Positions 18,692-26,429 of a stretch of DNA of 64,000 bases are shown piece after piece. How positions within the stretch are numbered: position 1 is the first letter of the stretch; every line of letters starts with the position of its first letter. The position numbers were made by a program, and so were the translations under genes. The notes under the pieces were generated by a model. That model was not told the DNA's origin. It worked only from the letters and a program-made list of their open reading frames with translations, and did no database searches. Origin of the DNA: Paenibacillus sp. 37 (GTDB lineage Bacteria; Bacillota; Bacilli; Paenibacillales; Paenibacillaceae); NCBI RefSeq assembly GCF_008386395.1, contig NZ_CP043761.1:6944001-7008000 (forward strand), read 5' to 3'.

Positions 18692-18943
18692 ATTTTAGTT
18701 AAAAAAATTATAGATGAATGGGATCCACTTGATCTATTTCCCTATGCTCCTGAGGATGAATATGAAGAAGAAATAAAAAAAATTGAAGAATATATTCGCA
18801 ACGCCAGCTTGGATAAAGATACCTTAGCAAAAGAAATATACACAATGTTCAGGAGGAGGTTCGGGAGCGATATATTCACTGAGAGTCTAGAATCGTGTAT
18901 AACTATTGCAAACAAAATTCTTGATACTTCTCATGATAACTAA
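18692..18943 (+). CDS. DUF1871-like small protein, likely cognate immunity protein
   Basis: About 83 acidic residues with the DUF1871-like pattern KIIDEWDPLDLFPYAPEDEYEEEI and an RRRFGSDIF segment. The toxin's TAA stop is 12 nt upstream. No ATG exists near the start. AAGAGGTG (18678-18685) is well spaced, 6 nt, from an in-frame ATT at 18692, giving MLVKKIIDEW, which matches how such proteins begin. The other option is GTG at 18683, which overlaps the ribosome-binding site itself. An ATT start would keep expression low or coupled to the toxin gene. The immunity role is inferred from position; the fold call is by eye. Confidence 0.65.
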   Translation: MLVKKIIDEWDPLDLFPYAPEDEYEEEIKKIEEYIRNASLDKDTLAKEIYTMFRRRFGSDIFTESLESCITIANKILDTSHDN

Positions 18944-18987
18944 ACAAAATCACACACGAAATCCGTAGCATTTAATTTCGGATGAAA

Positions 18988-19024
18988 CAAAAAAGAGGAG
19001 GTAGCCGGCCGGACTACCCCCTCT
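18988..19024 (-). terminator. Terminator of the 40-codon membrane peptide gene
   Basis: The minus-strand RNA has AGAGGGGGTAG pairing with CTACCTCCTCT (one G-U pair) around a GC-rich loop, then UUUUUUG. It starts 11 nt after the peptide's stop codon. Confidence 0.8.
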
Positions 19025-19034
19025 TCGTGTGCGC

Positions 19035-19157
19035 TTATTGCAAGAGTCTTTGGATCAGAATAAGCAGTGTTCCTGCTGTTACTCCAACCGTCACCCCAAT
19101 GAGGTATTGCTCTACAAGATCACGCAACCTGCCTTTGTTCTTTCTCATTTTTCTCAC
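19035..19157 (-). CDS. Small membrane peptide, type I toxin-like (40 residues)
   Basis: A GTG start at 19157 has a perfect GGAGGT box 5 nt upstream. The product begins with basic residues (MRKMRKNKGRLRD) and then has one membrane-spanning stretch (YLIGVTVGVTAGTLLILI), ending RLLQ. A strong terminator follows at once, so the gene is a compact, complete transcription unit. The ribosome-binding site lies inside a perfect 6-bp hairpin. Short, basic, single-helix peptides with masked ribosome-binding sites are typical of type I toxins and of small membrane regulators. No antisense antitoxin promoter could be proven, and no match to a named family is claimed. Immediately next to the polymorphic toxin cluster. 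Confidence 0.6.
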   Translation of the reverse strand: MRKMRKNKGRLRDLVEQYLIGVTVGVTAGTLLILIQRLLQ

Positions 19158-19161
19158 ACGT

Positions 19162-19176
19162 TACCTCCGTGAGGTA
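19162..19176 (-). promoter_or_regulatory. Hairpin masking the ribosome-binding site of the small peptide
   Basis: TACCTC-ACG-GAGGTA on the minus strand is a perfect 6-bp stem that includes the whole GGAGGT element. It is followed 5 nt later by the GTG start. Confidence 0.6.
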
Positions 19177-19496
19177 CGTACCGAAACTAGACAGAACATA
19201 ATTATCTACTTCATCTTTCGCAGATAGAAGTATCCACAAATTTTCTCTTTTAATTCCGATTAAGTTGCTTTTAGATTCTTATTAAATTTCTTTTCGCTCC
19301 CAAGAGGGGCAATTTTTATTGGACTCAGTGCTACAGTGAGCCCTTCTCCTTATAACGCTGCTCTTTTAGCCTACGGAACTTACCGTAGTTTAGTATGGGT
19401 ATTAACCCATTACCATTATATTTCTTCCAATCCCAAACCGCAATTTATTCCAGATAAATTTCTGCTCCGAGGCAAAGCAATCTTTGACCACTAAAC
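19177..19496 (-). other. Structured leader region upstream of the small peptide
   Basis: No gene was seen. On the minus strand there are hairpins at 19321-19343 (GGGCTCA with TGAGTCC) and 19371-19388 (CTACGG with CCGTAG), a TGGGTTAATACCCA palindrome near 19397-19410, and the palindrome GGTACGTACC near 19173-19182. This may be a long structured 5' leader or a small RNA. Confidence 0.35.
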
Positions 19497-20300
19497 TTAT
19501 TCCATTTCCTCCAACATCACCCGATACCGCCCGATCTGCTCCGCCGTCGCCTCTTCCCGCAATGATTCCAACAATACCGTGCACCTTATAAAACACCTAT
19601 CCATTCCAAGCATATCCACTAACCTGATCGCCTGCAAAATGCGCTCCACGGCCACCTGTGGCCTTCCCATCCACTGTTCATACAAAGCCCGCTGATAACA
19701 GTAATGGTACATATCATCATTGTTTGAAGAATTCATTTCTGTGCCATCGTCCAGTATCTGATCCTCGAACACATGTAAAAGCCGATCAATCTGCCATCTA
19801 TGCCGCACTGCTGCTTCCGTAATCACTTTTAGACCCACCAACCATTCCTCCGGATGCTCAAGCAAAAAGTTCACAAACTCCTCCAGCAGCTCCAACTGCC
19901 CGGCTTCAATCTCAAGAGCATACCGATTCACCTGTGCCTTATGCTTAAACTCCTGCACCGCCTGCATGCCTACCTCATCCAAATCCTCCATCCAGCCTAG
20001 TTCTGCATATTGATCGATACATGCCCGCGCCTGATCTACCTGTCCCATCTTTTGGTGAGCCATACCCCGCATTAAGTGACTGAACCCGTAATAGTAGACC
20101 AAGGGCCTCTCGATGTGTATATGTGGTGCAGGCACTCCCTTTGACTGATACTCCTGCCTCTCTTCATGGATAGACTGAACACATTGATATAACATGTCCG
20201 CCCTCTCCATCACCTTGTTCCAATTTTCAAAAGCCACAGCCATGTCCAACATTTCAACAATGATGTCCGGTTTGAGTGATTTTAGGATAGATTTGCGCAA
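19497..20300 (-). CDS. TPR-like helical-repeat protein, putative regulator
   Basis: 267 residues from a TTG start that follows AAGGAGG by 8 nt; an upstream in-frame ATG would add a hydrophobic stretch lying 5' of that ribosome-binding site. The sequence is all-helical, with repeat-like segments (GFSHLMRGMAHQKMGQVDQARACIDQYAELGW) that resemble tetratricopeptide repeats of Rap- or HTH-TPR-type regulators. No DNA-binding domain is present, so it may be the sensor half of such a regulator. It is divergent from an XRE repressor-like gene 165 bp away. Its function is unknown. Confidence 0.6.
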   Translation of the reverse strand: MRKSILKSLKPDIIVEMLDMAVAFENWNKVMERADMLYQCVQSIHEERQEYQSKGVPAPHIHIERPLVYYYGFSHLMRGMAHQKMGQVDQARACIDQYAELGWMEDLDEVGMQAVQEFKHKAQVNRYALEIEAGQLELLEEFVNFLLEHPEEWLVGLKVITEAAVRHRWQIDRLLHVFEDQILDDGTEMNSSNNDDMYHYCYQRALYEQWMGRPQVAVERILQAIRLVDMLGMDRCFIRCTVLLESLREEATAEQIGRYRVMLEEME

Positions 20301-20465
20301 AGAGAAGTCCTCCTTAATTATCCATTTTTTTATAATTGTATAGATAAACCAAAAGAAGATCAATATAAATTGTACTTATAAGTACTTTTATTCAAGATAA
20401 CACTTTGTACATATTAGTCTGTAAGGATGCTATAACCTCTTCTAACCTTAAGTGGAGGTGATCAA

Positions 20466-20813
20466 ATGAGTTTACCAGAGGACGTAGGAAACCGAATACG
20501 TGAGTTAAGAAAGGCAAAAGGCTGGACTCAGGAACAACTGGCGGAAGCAGCAGGTCTTCATTACAGCTATATTGGTGGAGTTGAACGAGGTGATCGTAAC
20601 ATTTCTTTGGAAACTCTTGAGAAAATAATGAATGGATTGCAGGTCACTGCTGAAGAAATCTTTAAATTCAAAGAAGACTCTGAGTACAAAAGAGCCTTGG
20701 ATGAACATATAACTTTAATAAGTGGTAAAAGTACAGATACCATCGTATCATTGACCAAAATTAGCAAAGAAGTTTTAAATGCTATCGAAAAATCACATAA
20801 AGATTCCGATTAA
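20466..20813 (+). CDS. XRE-family helix-turn-helix regulator
   Basis: 115 residues. An HTH_3 domain occupies residues 8-65 (IRELRKAKGWTQEQLAEAAG, then SYIGGVERGDRNISLETL). The C-terminal ~45 residues form a short helical tail with no recognised sensor. GGAGGTG lies 6 nt before the ATG. It is a single-gene unit ending at a strong terminator and divergent from the TPR-like gene. The target is unknown; similar short XRE proteins often control their own promoter and a neighbour. Confidence 0.85.
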   Translation: MSLPEDVGNRIRELRKAKGWTQEQLAEAAGLHYSYIGGVERGDRNISLETLEKIMNGLQVTAEEIFKFKEDSEYKRALDEHITLISGKSTDTIVSLTKISKEVLNAIEKSHKDSD

Positions 20814-20845
20814 TTATATCTGCAGCAGTATCATTCGCTAACACC

Positions 20846-20879
20846 AAAAAGAGTGGAGTAACGCCTCCACTCTTTTTTT
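20846..20879. terminator. Bidirectional terminator between XRE and GGDEF genes
   Basis: AAAAAGAGTGGAG pairs with CTCCACTCTTTTT around a short loop, with long A and T runs on either side, between convergent genes. Confidence 0.9.
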
Positions 20880-20889
20880 ATCTCTCTTT

Positions 20890-22584
20890 TCAAATAACTT
20901 CCCGCTCAAACTCCGCAAACTCCACTCTGTTCCGCCCATTCTGCTTCGCCTGATACAAGGCCTTATCCACCGCAGCGAACAGCTGAGTCAAATACCCCTC
21001 CGGATTCTCCGGCACATGCTCCATTTCAAAGTCCTCAAAGGAAAGAATCCCAATACTAATCGTAATCGACACCTGCATAATCTCGTGATCCACCTCAATG
21101 TGATTAGACTCCACAGCTGTTCTCACGCGCTCCGCGATCTGGTTCGCCAAATCATGCTCCGTATGCGGAAGATAGATCATGAACTCTTCCCCGCCATAAC
21201 GCGTCAGGATATCGGTACTGCGAATGGATTGTTTGACCGCCTCCGCCGTACGAACAAGCACCTCATCCCCAATGACATGCCCATAGCGATCATTGATCGC
21301 TTTGAAGTAGTCGATATCGAGCAACAGGAGTGAAAATGGTGTTTTGTATTGAATATTGGTAATGACCTCATGATTCAGGTGTTGGGTCAGATAACGTCGG
21401 TTGTAACAGTTGGTTAAACTGTCCGTCAGGGCGAGTTCTTCCAGTTTGCGATTGGCCTCGGATAACTCCTGACGGATCAAGTCTAGCGCCTGATTTCGCT
21501 CCTGAAGCGTTACGTTCTGGCGATTCATCTCTTTTACATAGAAGCGCTCCTGTGAGACATCCTGGAACGTAAGGATATGACCGATCGGCACAAGAGCCGA
21601 ATCCACAATCGGAGACGATTGCAGAATATAGTGCCGAATGTTGCTGTCCCGCTCCACGATCACTTCAATATGAGAGAGGGTATTTTCTTTTTTCTTATAA
21701 TGATTCACGAACTCCCGACAGCTGCCCACGACTTGAACAGACTCCAGAAAGGCTTCCATATCAAAAGAATCCCCCACATGCAGATCCATAAAGGATCGTG
21801 AGGCTTTGTTCGCTTCAACAATGACTTCATTCTCATCCAGTACCAGGATGCCATATGGAATCGTATTGATCACGTCCTCATGCGCGATGGAGACCAGATC
21901 GAACACATTGTATCTTTTGATCACATAGACGAAGAACAGGTCCGACAGAAAGATCCCCAGCGATGTCATGCCAGGAATGATCGGCAACCAGCGGGCTAGA
22001 ACGACATTCAGAATCGCATCGATTGTTGCAAAAACAGCCAACACCAAGATACCCCATAGGGTGATCCGTACCTGTTTTTTGATCATGGCAGACGTCTGCG
22101 ATGAATACACCGCCCGGAACAGAACGACGAGGGAAACCAAGAAATAGCTCACCAGAATAACCATCACAACCCAGAACCAAGGGCCGTAAGCCCGCTCGAT
22201 GTACCCGCCCTCCAGGGGAATGACGAACTCGTTCCATGGATTTGCGACTACACCTATAGCCCCGATCACCGCAGGGACAAATAGCAGGAAAGTGCCTTTT
22301 GCACTCAACCGCTCCGCGTAACCGGTAATAAAGATCGTCAGTAGAAGCCACCCGCTCCCAAGCAGAGAGACTGCAACGAAAGACAACGTAACATAGAACA
22401 ACTGCAGACCAGAATCATCCGTAAGCGTACTGGCAAATTGACAGAAAGGCCAGAGCATCATCAACCCGTGAAACAAAAAGTACACCTTATGTAAGTTCGT
22501 AATTCTAACCGTAGCAAACACATATACACCTACACCGAACAATAGGACGAATAAAAAGAGATCATACCATACTAATGGGTTCAC
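20890..22584 (-). CDS. Membrane diguanylate cyclase (7TM-PAS-GGDEF)
   Basis: 564 residues. About seven membrane helices (5-235) resemble the 7TM N-terminal module of some histidine kinases. A PAS domain follows (about 245-365; GILVLDENEVIVEAN), then a coiled linker (ERNQALDLIRQELSEANRKLEEL) and a GGDEF domain (about 395-555). The active-site loop is YGGEEF, an allowed GG(D/E)EF variant. An RxxD inhibitory site (RSTD) lies five residues before it. So it should make c-di-GMP and be product-inhibited. No EAL domain. Monocistronic. The PilZ-bearing polysaccharide synthase at 39.1-41.4 kb in this window is a possible downstream effector. Confidence 0.93.
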   Translation of the reverse strand: MNPLVWYDLFLFVLLFGVGVYVFATVRITNLHKVYFLFHGLMMLWPFCQFASTLTDDSGLQLFYVTLSFVAVSLLGSGWLLLTIFITGYAERLSAKGTFLLFVPAVIGAIGVVANPWNEFVIPLEGGYIERAYGPWFWVVMVILVSYFLVSLVVLFRAVYSSQTSAMIKKQVRITLWGILVLAVFATIDAILNVVLARWLPIIPGMTSLGIFLSDLFFVYVIKRYNVFDLVSIAHEDVINTIPYGILVLDENEVIVEANKASRSFMDLHVGDSFDMEAFLESVQVVGSCREFVNHYKKKENTLSHIEVIVERDSNIRHYILQSSPIVDSALVPIGHILTFQDVSQERFYVKEMNRQNVTLQERNQALDLIRQELSEANRKLEELALTDSLTNCYNRRYLTQHLNHEVITNIQYKTPFSLLLLDIDYFKAINDRYGHVIGDEVLVRTAEAVKQSIRSTDILTRYGGEEFMIYLPHTEHDLANQIAERVRTAVESNHIEVDHEIMQVSITISIGILSFEDFEMEHVPENPEGYLTQLFAAVDKALYQAKQNGRNRVEFAEFEREVI

Positions 22585-22822
22585 GAATCTTCTCCTTCTT
22601 AGATGCTACAATGACAACGTGATTGCTCATAATTCTATGTGATACCTATATAAAACTTCAATAAACACCTATACAATACCGCTACGACAAACATTGGTTA
22701 ATTTAACCATATCTTATCACAGCACCATAAGGGTGAGTAGCCCATACACTGGAAGTCCGACCAACCTCTGATCGAAATCCTGATCTATTTTGCGTTTTTA
22801 TGAAGGAATCTGACTGTTCCAC
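22585..22822. other. Gap between GGDEF gene and terminator, no gene seen
   Basis: AT-rich sequence upstream of the diguanylate cyclase. No clear -35/-10 pair, operator or small gene with a ribosome-binding site was recognised. Confidence 0.3.
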
Positions 22823-22852
22823 AAAAAAAACCGCCCATATCCAACGGAGCGG
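22823..22852 (-). terminator. Terminator downstream of the AAC(3)-like gene
   Basis: The minus-strand RNA has CCGCUC pairing with GGGCGG (one G-U pair) around a 10-nt loop, then eight U. Confidence 0.65.
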
Positions 22853-22943
22853 CCAGCCAGCAATTGGTTTGATTCAAATAACCCATATCATTCGCGGAGT
22901 TTATCTCTCCGGCAGTAGTACTTAACCTTCTGATCAGGGACAT

Positions 22944-23039
22944 CTACTCTTCCCGTACTTTGGCTATGATTTGCTCATGACCAAGTCAACGTTCGCCTTC
23001 AACGACCTGCTTCTCAGCGATCAACAGCTCCAATTGTTG
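22944..23039 (-). pseudogene. Possible antitoxin C-terminus relic
   Basis: One minus-strand frame reads QQLELLIAEKQVVEGER, a TGA stop, then LGHEQIIAKVREE and TAG. The GER-LGHEQIIAKVREE pattern resembles the C-terminus of Phd/RelB-like antitoxins. It lies directly after the stop of the acetyltransferase gene in another frame and has no start, so it looks like a decayed fragment. The evidence is short. Confidence 0.3.
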
Positions 23040-23040
23040 C

Positions 23041-23868
23041 TTAATAACGTGTCTCGTTTCTGAGATATGCTTCATGACTCATCCCGACCAGATCAGATTC
23101 ATATTTAGGGGAATAAAAGGGTTCGTTGTCTGAGAATAAGTCTGGGTTATCCTTCAGCAACTCCGTGATTATCTCTGACGTCTTAGTCGCATCACACACT
23201 CTAACAACCGCATCACCGAGCTGTCCTTTACGCATCGCACCTTCGCGAACCAATACCTCGTCTACTTTCCAGAAATGCTCCGACCATGGCAACCCACAAT
23301 GTCTGCGGGACGGTACCGAAATCTGACTTCCATCCGGTAAAACCGTATAAAGCATCTCATGCTCGTCCGTCATTCTGCCTGGAATGTCCACCCACTCTTC
23401 GACCCCATGGATAAATGTGTTCCGCTTCAAGTCAACGCCCACTAACAAGATCGTCGCTTTCCGATCCAACAGTTTTCCCCATGCTGAACCTCTCGCACAC
23501 GGTGTATCGAAGAGATGATCGTCCTTCGTAAATGCCTCTGCATCCCTCCCCAGTGCCGCTACCGAGTGTGTAGGATGCCACGAACGAACCACGCCCGGAC
23601 GTTTACGGAAAAGCTCAGGTAGAATACCCACGCAGCATACAGAATTTTCCACGTGGAACATTGGGTTATCCGCATTAATGGTAGACCACGTATGAGTGGG
23701 AAGCACCAACAATCCGTCTTTCATATAGTCGCTACAGGCATCCAACACCGTATCTGCTCCACCTTCAACCTCGCCCAAACTCTTCATTGAAGAGTGCATA
23801 AGCAACGTACCTTGGCGATCCAAACCAAGCTGCTCCAGTTGCTGCATCAAGCTTTCTTTTGTATACAT
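23041..23868 (-). CDS. Aminoglycoside 3-N-acetyltransferase family protein (YokD-like)
   Basis: 275 residues, normal for AAC(3). The protein uses the antibiotic_NAT fold, with LMHSSMKSLGEVEGGADTVLDA at the CoA-binding start, LLVLPTHTW, and the family's SWHPTHSVAALG motif with a conserved His. LFDTPCARGSAWGKL and a GVDLKRNTFIHGVEE segment follow. Such proteins acetylate the 3-amino group of 2-deoxystreptamine aminoglycosides with acetyl-CoA, but many chromosomal homologues have unproven substrates. An AAGGAGG element and a closer AAAGG precede the ATG. Single gene with its own terminator about 190 bp downstream. Confidence 0.85.
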   Translation of the reverse strand: MYTKESLMQQLEQLGLDRQGTLLMHSSMKSLGEVEGGADTVLDACSDYMKDGLLVLPTHTWSTINADNPMFHVENSVCCVGILPELFRKRPGVVRSWHPTHSVAALGRDAEAFTKDDHLFDTPCARGSAWGKLLDRKATILLVGVDLKRNTFIHGVEEWVDIPGRMTDEHEMLYTVLPDGSQISVPSRRHCGLPWSEHFWKVDEVLVREGAMRKGQLGDAVVRVCDATKTSEIITELLKDNPDLFSDNEPFYSPKYESDLVGMSHEAYLRNETRY

Positions 23869-23964
23869 ATCCTTTCCTTACCTCCTTCATTTCTTATCCC
23901 TTTTCGATGGAAAAGTAAACCCATGCTCAGTTTCACATCATGCTTCTCAGCATAACAAACAAAG

Positions 23965-23986
23965 GGCCGAGGGTTAACCCCCGGCC
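23965..23986 (-). terminator. Terminator of the ara operon
   Basis: The minus-strand RNA GGCCGGGGG-UUAA-CCCUCGGCC forms a near-perfect stem (one G-U pair) followed by CUUUGUUUGUUAU, 46 bp after the araA stop. Confidence 0.75.
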
Positions 23987-24032
23987 ACAGAGAAAATTCG
24001 TATAGGTTCATGCAGTAGCTGTCAATCTACTT

Positions 24033-25457
24033 TTACTTAATAATAACGTACTCCAGATTCACCAGCTTCGCATATGTCACGATCTGATCTGTCGTCAGGT
24101 TCAAGGATACAACCGTATGGTGACCGCCACCATTTTCGATCCATGCTCTAACGCCATCCTGGAAGTTCGGCTTCACGCTCCACAATACACGCGCTACCGG
24201 CAGATTAGGTGCTGGAACGGTAGGCTCGAATGCAGATACTTCATTGATCAGCAGTTTGTAATGGGTACCGAAGTCTGCCATGGATACCACGACACCTTCA
24301 CCCGCTTTGCCATCGAATACAAGACGAGCTGGATCTTCGCGATCGCCAATACCCAGTGGGGACACGATAATTCTTGGTTTCGTGCTAGCCAGTGTAGGAT
24401 CTACTTCAAGCATATGGGATTGCAGGATTGCTTCCTGTCCAGCAGCCATCTCGTAGGTGTAATCTTCCATGAAGCCCGTGTTCTCGTTATGTGCCATGAT
24501 TTTCAGCAAACGATCCAGTGCAGCTGTTTTCCAGTCACCCTCACCGGCAAACCCATACCCTTGCGCCATCAGGCGTTGCACAGCCAGACCCGGAAGTTGT
24601 TTCATGCCATGCAGATCTTCGAAGTTCGTCGTGAAGGCACTATAACCACCTTCGTCCAGGAAACGTTTGATCGCAATCTCATAGCTTGCTTGCACACGTA
24701 CGCTGGCTTCCCAAGCTTCCTTGCTGTTCGTGCCATAGTCGAATTCGTACAGGTCTTTATATTGAGCAATCAGATCATCGATTTCCTGCTCCGTTACGGC
24801 GTTCACGTATTGCACGAGGTCGCCAATGCCGAAGTAATCAACCGTCCATCCGAATTGGATTTGTGCCTCTACTTTATCACCTTCGGTCACGCCAACGTTG
24901 CGCATGTTATCTCCGAAGCGAGCAACTTTGAGGTTGAAACCTTCGTTAAAGGCAACCGCTACGTCCATCCAGTCTGCAACCTGCTGTTGCACTTCCGGGC
25001 GCTCCCAGTAGCCAACAACGATTTTATTTTGTTTTCTCAGACGGGCATTAATGAAGCCATATTCGCGGTCACCGTGAGCGGCTTGGTTCAAGTTCATGAA
25101 GTCCATGTCGATGGTTGCCCAAGGAATGCTTTCGTTGAATTGGGTTGCCAAGTGCAGCAAAGGTTTTTGCAGCAATTTTGTACCACGAATCCACATTTTT
25201 GCTGGGGAGAATGTATGCATCCATGTGATGACACCCGCTACTTCGTCGCGGTAGTTGACTTCCTTCATGATGCTCGTGATTTTATCTGCGGTTACCGCCA
25301 GATCCTGCAATACAAGCGGGTACGGCAGCACGCCGCTGGCATTAAGCGCATCCGTAATTTTCTGTGCATTGGCTTTTACTTCGCCCAGTGCTTCTTCTCC
25401 ATACAAGTGCTGTGAACCGACCACAAACCAGAACTCTTTTGCTGCTGTTGCTGACAT
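24033..25457 (-). CDS. araA: L-arabinose isomerase
   Basis: 474 residues, the normal AraA length. It converts L-arabinose to L-ribulose in the cytosol with a divalent metal. Landmarks are [16 protein letters not shown] at the N-terminus, [15 protein letters not shown], and [13 protein letters not shown]. Later come [16 protein letters not shown] and MEDYTYEM, with the metal/substrate Glu and His residues of the family (NGGGHHTV near the C-terminus). GAGGATGATT precedes the ATG. It is the last gene of araB-araD-araA, separated from araD by 275 bp that contain a long hairpin and no obvious promoter of consensus quality. Confidence 0.97.
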   Translation of the reverse strand: MSATAAKEFWFVVGSQHLYGEEALGEVKANAQKITDALNASGVLPYPLVLQDLAVTADKITSIMKEVNYRDEVAGVITWMHTFSPAKMWIRGTKLLQKPLLHLATQFNESIPWATIDMDFMNLNQAAHGDREYGFINARLRKQNKIVVGYWERPEVQQQVADWMDVAVAFNEGFNLKVARFGDNMRNVGVTEGDKVEAQIQFGWTVDYFGIGDLVQYVNAVTEQEIDDLIAQYKDLYEFDYGTNSKEAWEASVRVQASYEIAIKRFLDEGGYSAFTTNFEDLHGMKQLPGLAVQRLMAQGYGFAGEGDWKTAALDRLLKIMAHNENTGFMEDYTYEMAAGQEAILQSHMLEVDPTLASTKPRIIVSPLGIGDREDPARLVFDGKAGEGVVVSMADFGTHYKLLINEVSAFEPTVPAPNLPVARVLWSVKPNFQDGVRAWIENGGGHHTVVSLNLTTDQIVTYAKLVNLEYVIIK

Positions 25458-25545
25458 ATAATCATCCTCATTTCATTTTTTTATAGTTGAACAATATGGG
25501 TTTACACTAGAACACTGCGCAGCCAGAATAATCTTCCGATCACTG

Positions 25546-25597
25546 TTATCCCCAGATTTTTTTGATTCCCTTTTATACAGGGAAAATCCGGGGATAA
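25546..25597 (-). other. Long intercistronic hairpin between araD and araA
   Basis: TTATCCCC-GATTTT pairs with AAAATC-GGGGATAA; the single mismatch on the DNA plus strand becomes a G-U pair in the mRNA. An inner CCCT/AGGG helix extends the stem. There is no U-run after it on the minus strand, so it is better read as an mRNA processing or stability element than a terminator. Confidence 0.55.
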
Positions 25598-25732
25598 AGG
25601 TGAACGCTGCGCTTCTCCAGCTTTCTTCTGTCTTCTCCGTTATCGTGTAAAAGTTTTATACAACTCCATTGGTAGTAGTAGCAAAAGACCTATTCGATTG
25701 GATTAGTGTCATCCGATCGATACATAGTCAAA

Positions 25733-26428
25733 TTACTTCTGTCCGTAATACGCGTCTTTGCCGTGTTTACGCAGATAGTGTTTATCCAGGATGCCTTGTG
25801 GCAGTTCTTTTGCGAAGTTATTCAATTGGCGCGCGTACAGGTTCATTTTGCATACTTCCTCCAGCACGACACTGTTCACCACCGCTGACTTGGCATCTTT
25901 CCCCCACGTAAACGGTGCATGACCATGGAGCAGTACTGCCGGAACCGCCATCACATCAATTCCGCGCTGTTCGAACGTTTCAATAATGACACGTCCTGTC
26001 TCCGCTTCGTATCCGCGATCCACCTCGTCCTGGTTCAGGAAACGTGCGCAAGGCACAGCCCCATAGAACGTATCCGCATGTGTGGTTCCCATTACAGGAA
26101 CATCCAGTCCGGCTTGCGCCCAGATGGTTGCCCATGTGGAGTGTGTGTGCACGATGCCGCCAATCTCCGAGTAATGCTTATATAGTACGGCATGTGTTGC
26201 GGTGTCCGAGGAAGGTCTCATCTCACCCTCCACCACGTTACCGTCCAGATCAACCACAACCATGTCGCTTGCTTTCATCACATCGTAGCTGACGCCACTT
26301 GGTTTGATTACGAACAGACCGCTTTCCCGATCAATTGCGCTGACGTTACCCCAAGTGAATTTTACAAGTCCGTGCTTGGGCAGTTCCAGATTCGCCTGAA
26401 ATACCTCTTCTTTCAGTTGTTCTAACAT
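25733..26428 (-). CDS. araD: L-ribulose-5-phosphate 4-epimerase
   Basis: 231 residues. A class II aldolase-fold zinc enzyme that converts L-ribulose 5-phosphate to D-xylulose 5-phosphate, feeding the pentose phosphate pathway. TWGNVSAIDRE at the phosphate site, GGIVHTHSTWATIWAQAG and GTTHADTFYGAVPC (zinc-binding His residues), and LLHGHAPFTWG (third zinc His) are all present. It starts 1 bp after the araB stop; the GGGAGG ribosome-binding site lies inside the araB 3' end. Confidence 0.97.
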   Translation of the reverse strand: MLEQLKEEVFQANLELPKHGLVKFTWGNVSAIDRESGLFVIKPSGVSYDVMKASDMVVVDLDGNVVEGEMRPSSDTATHAVLYKHYSEIGGIVHTHSTWATIWAQAGLDVPVMGTTHADTFYGAVPCARFLNQDEVDRGYEAETGRVIIETFEQRGIDVMAVPAVLLHGHAPFTWGKDAKSAVVNSVVLEEVCKMNLYARQLNNFAKELPQGILDKHYLRKHGKDAYYGQK

Positions 26429-26429
26429 G

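Noticed and set aside
18982..19227. 81-codon plus-strand frame after the DUF1871-like gene
   Set aside because: It starts inside a terminator hairpin and runs antisense to the 40-codon peptide gene, which has a perfect ribosome-binding site.
24117..25415. 432-codon open frame on the plus strand
   Set aside because: It is antisense to araA over its full length, has no domain pattern and its composition follows araA codon bias on the other strand.
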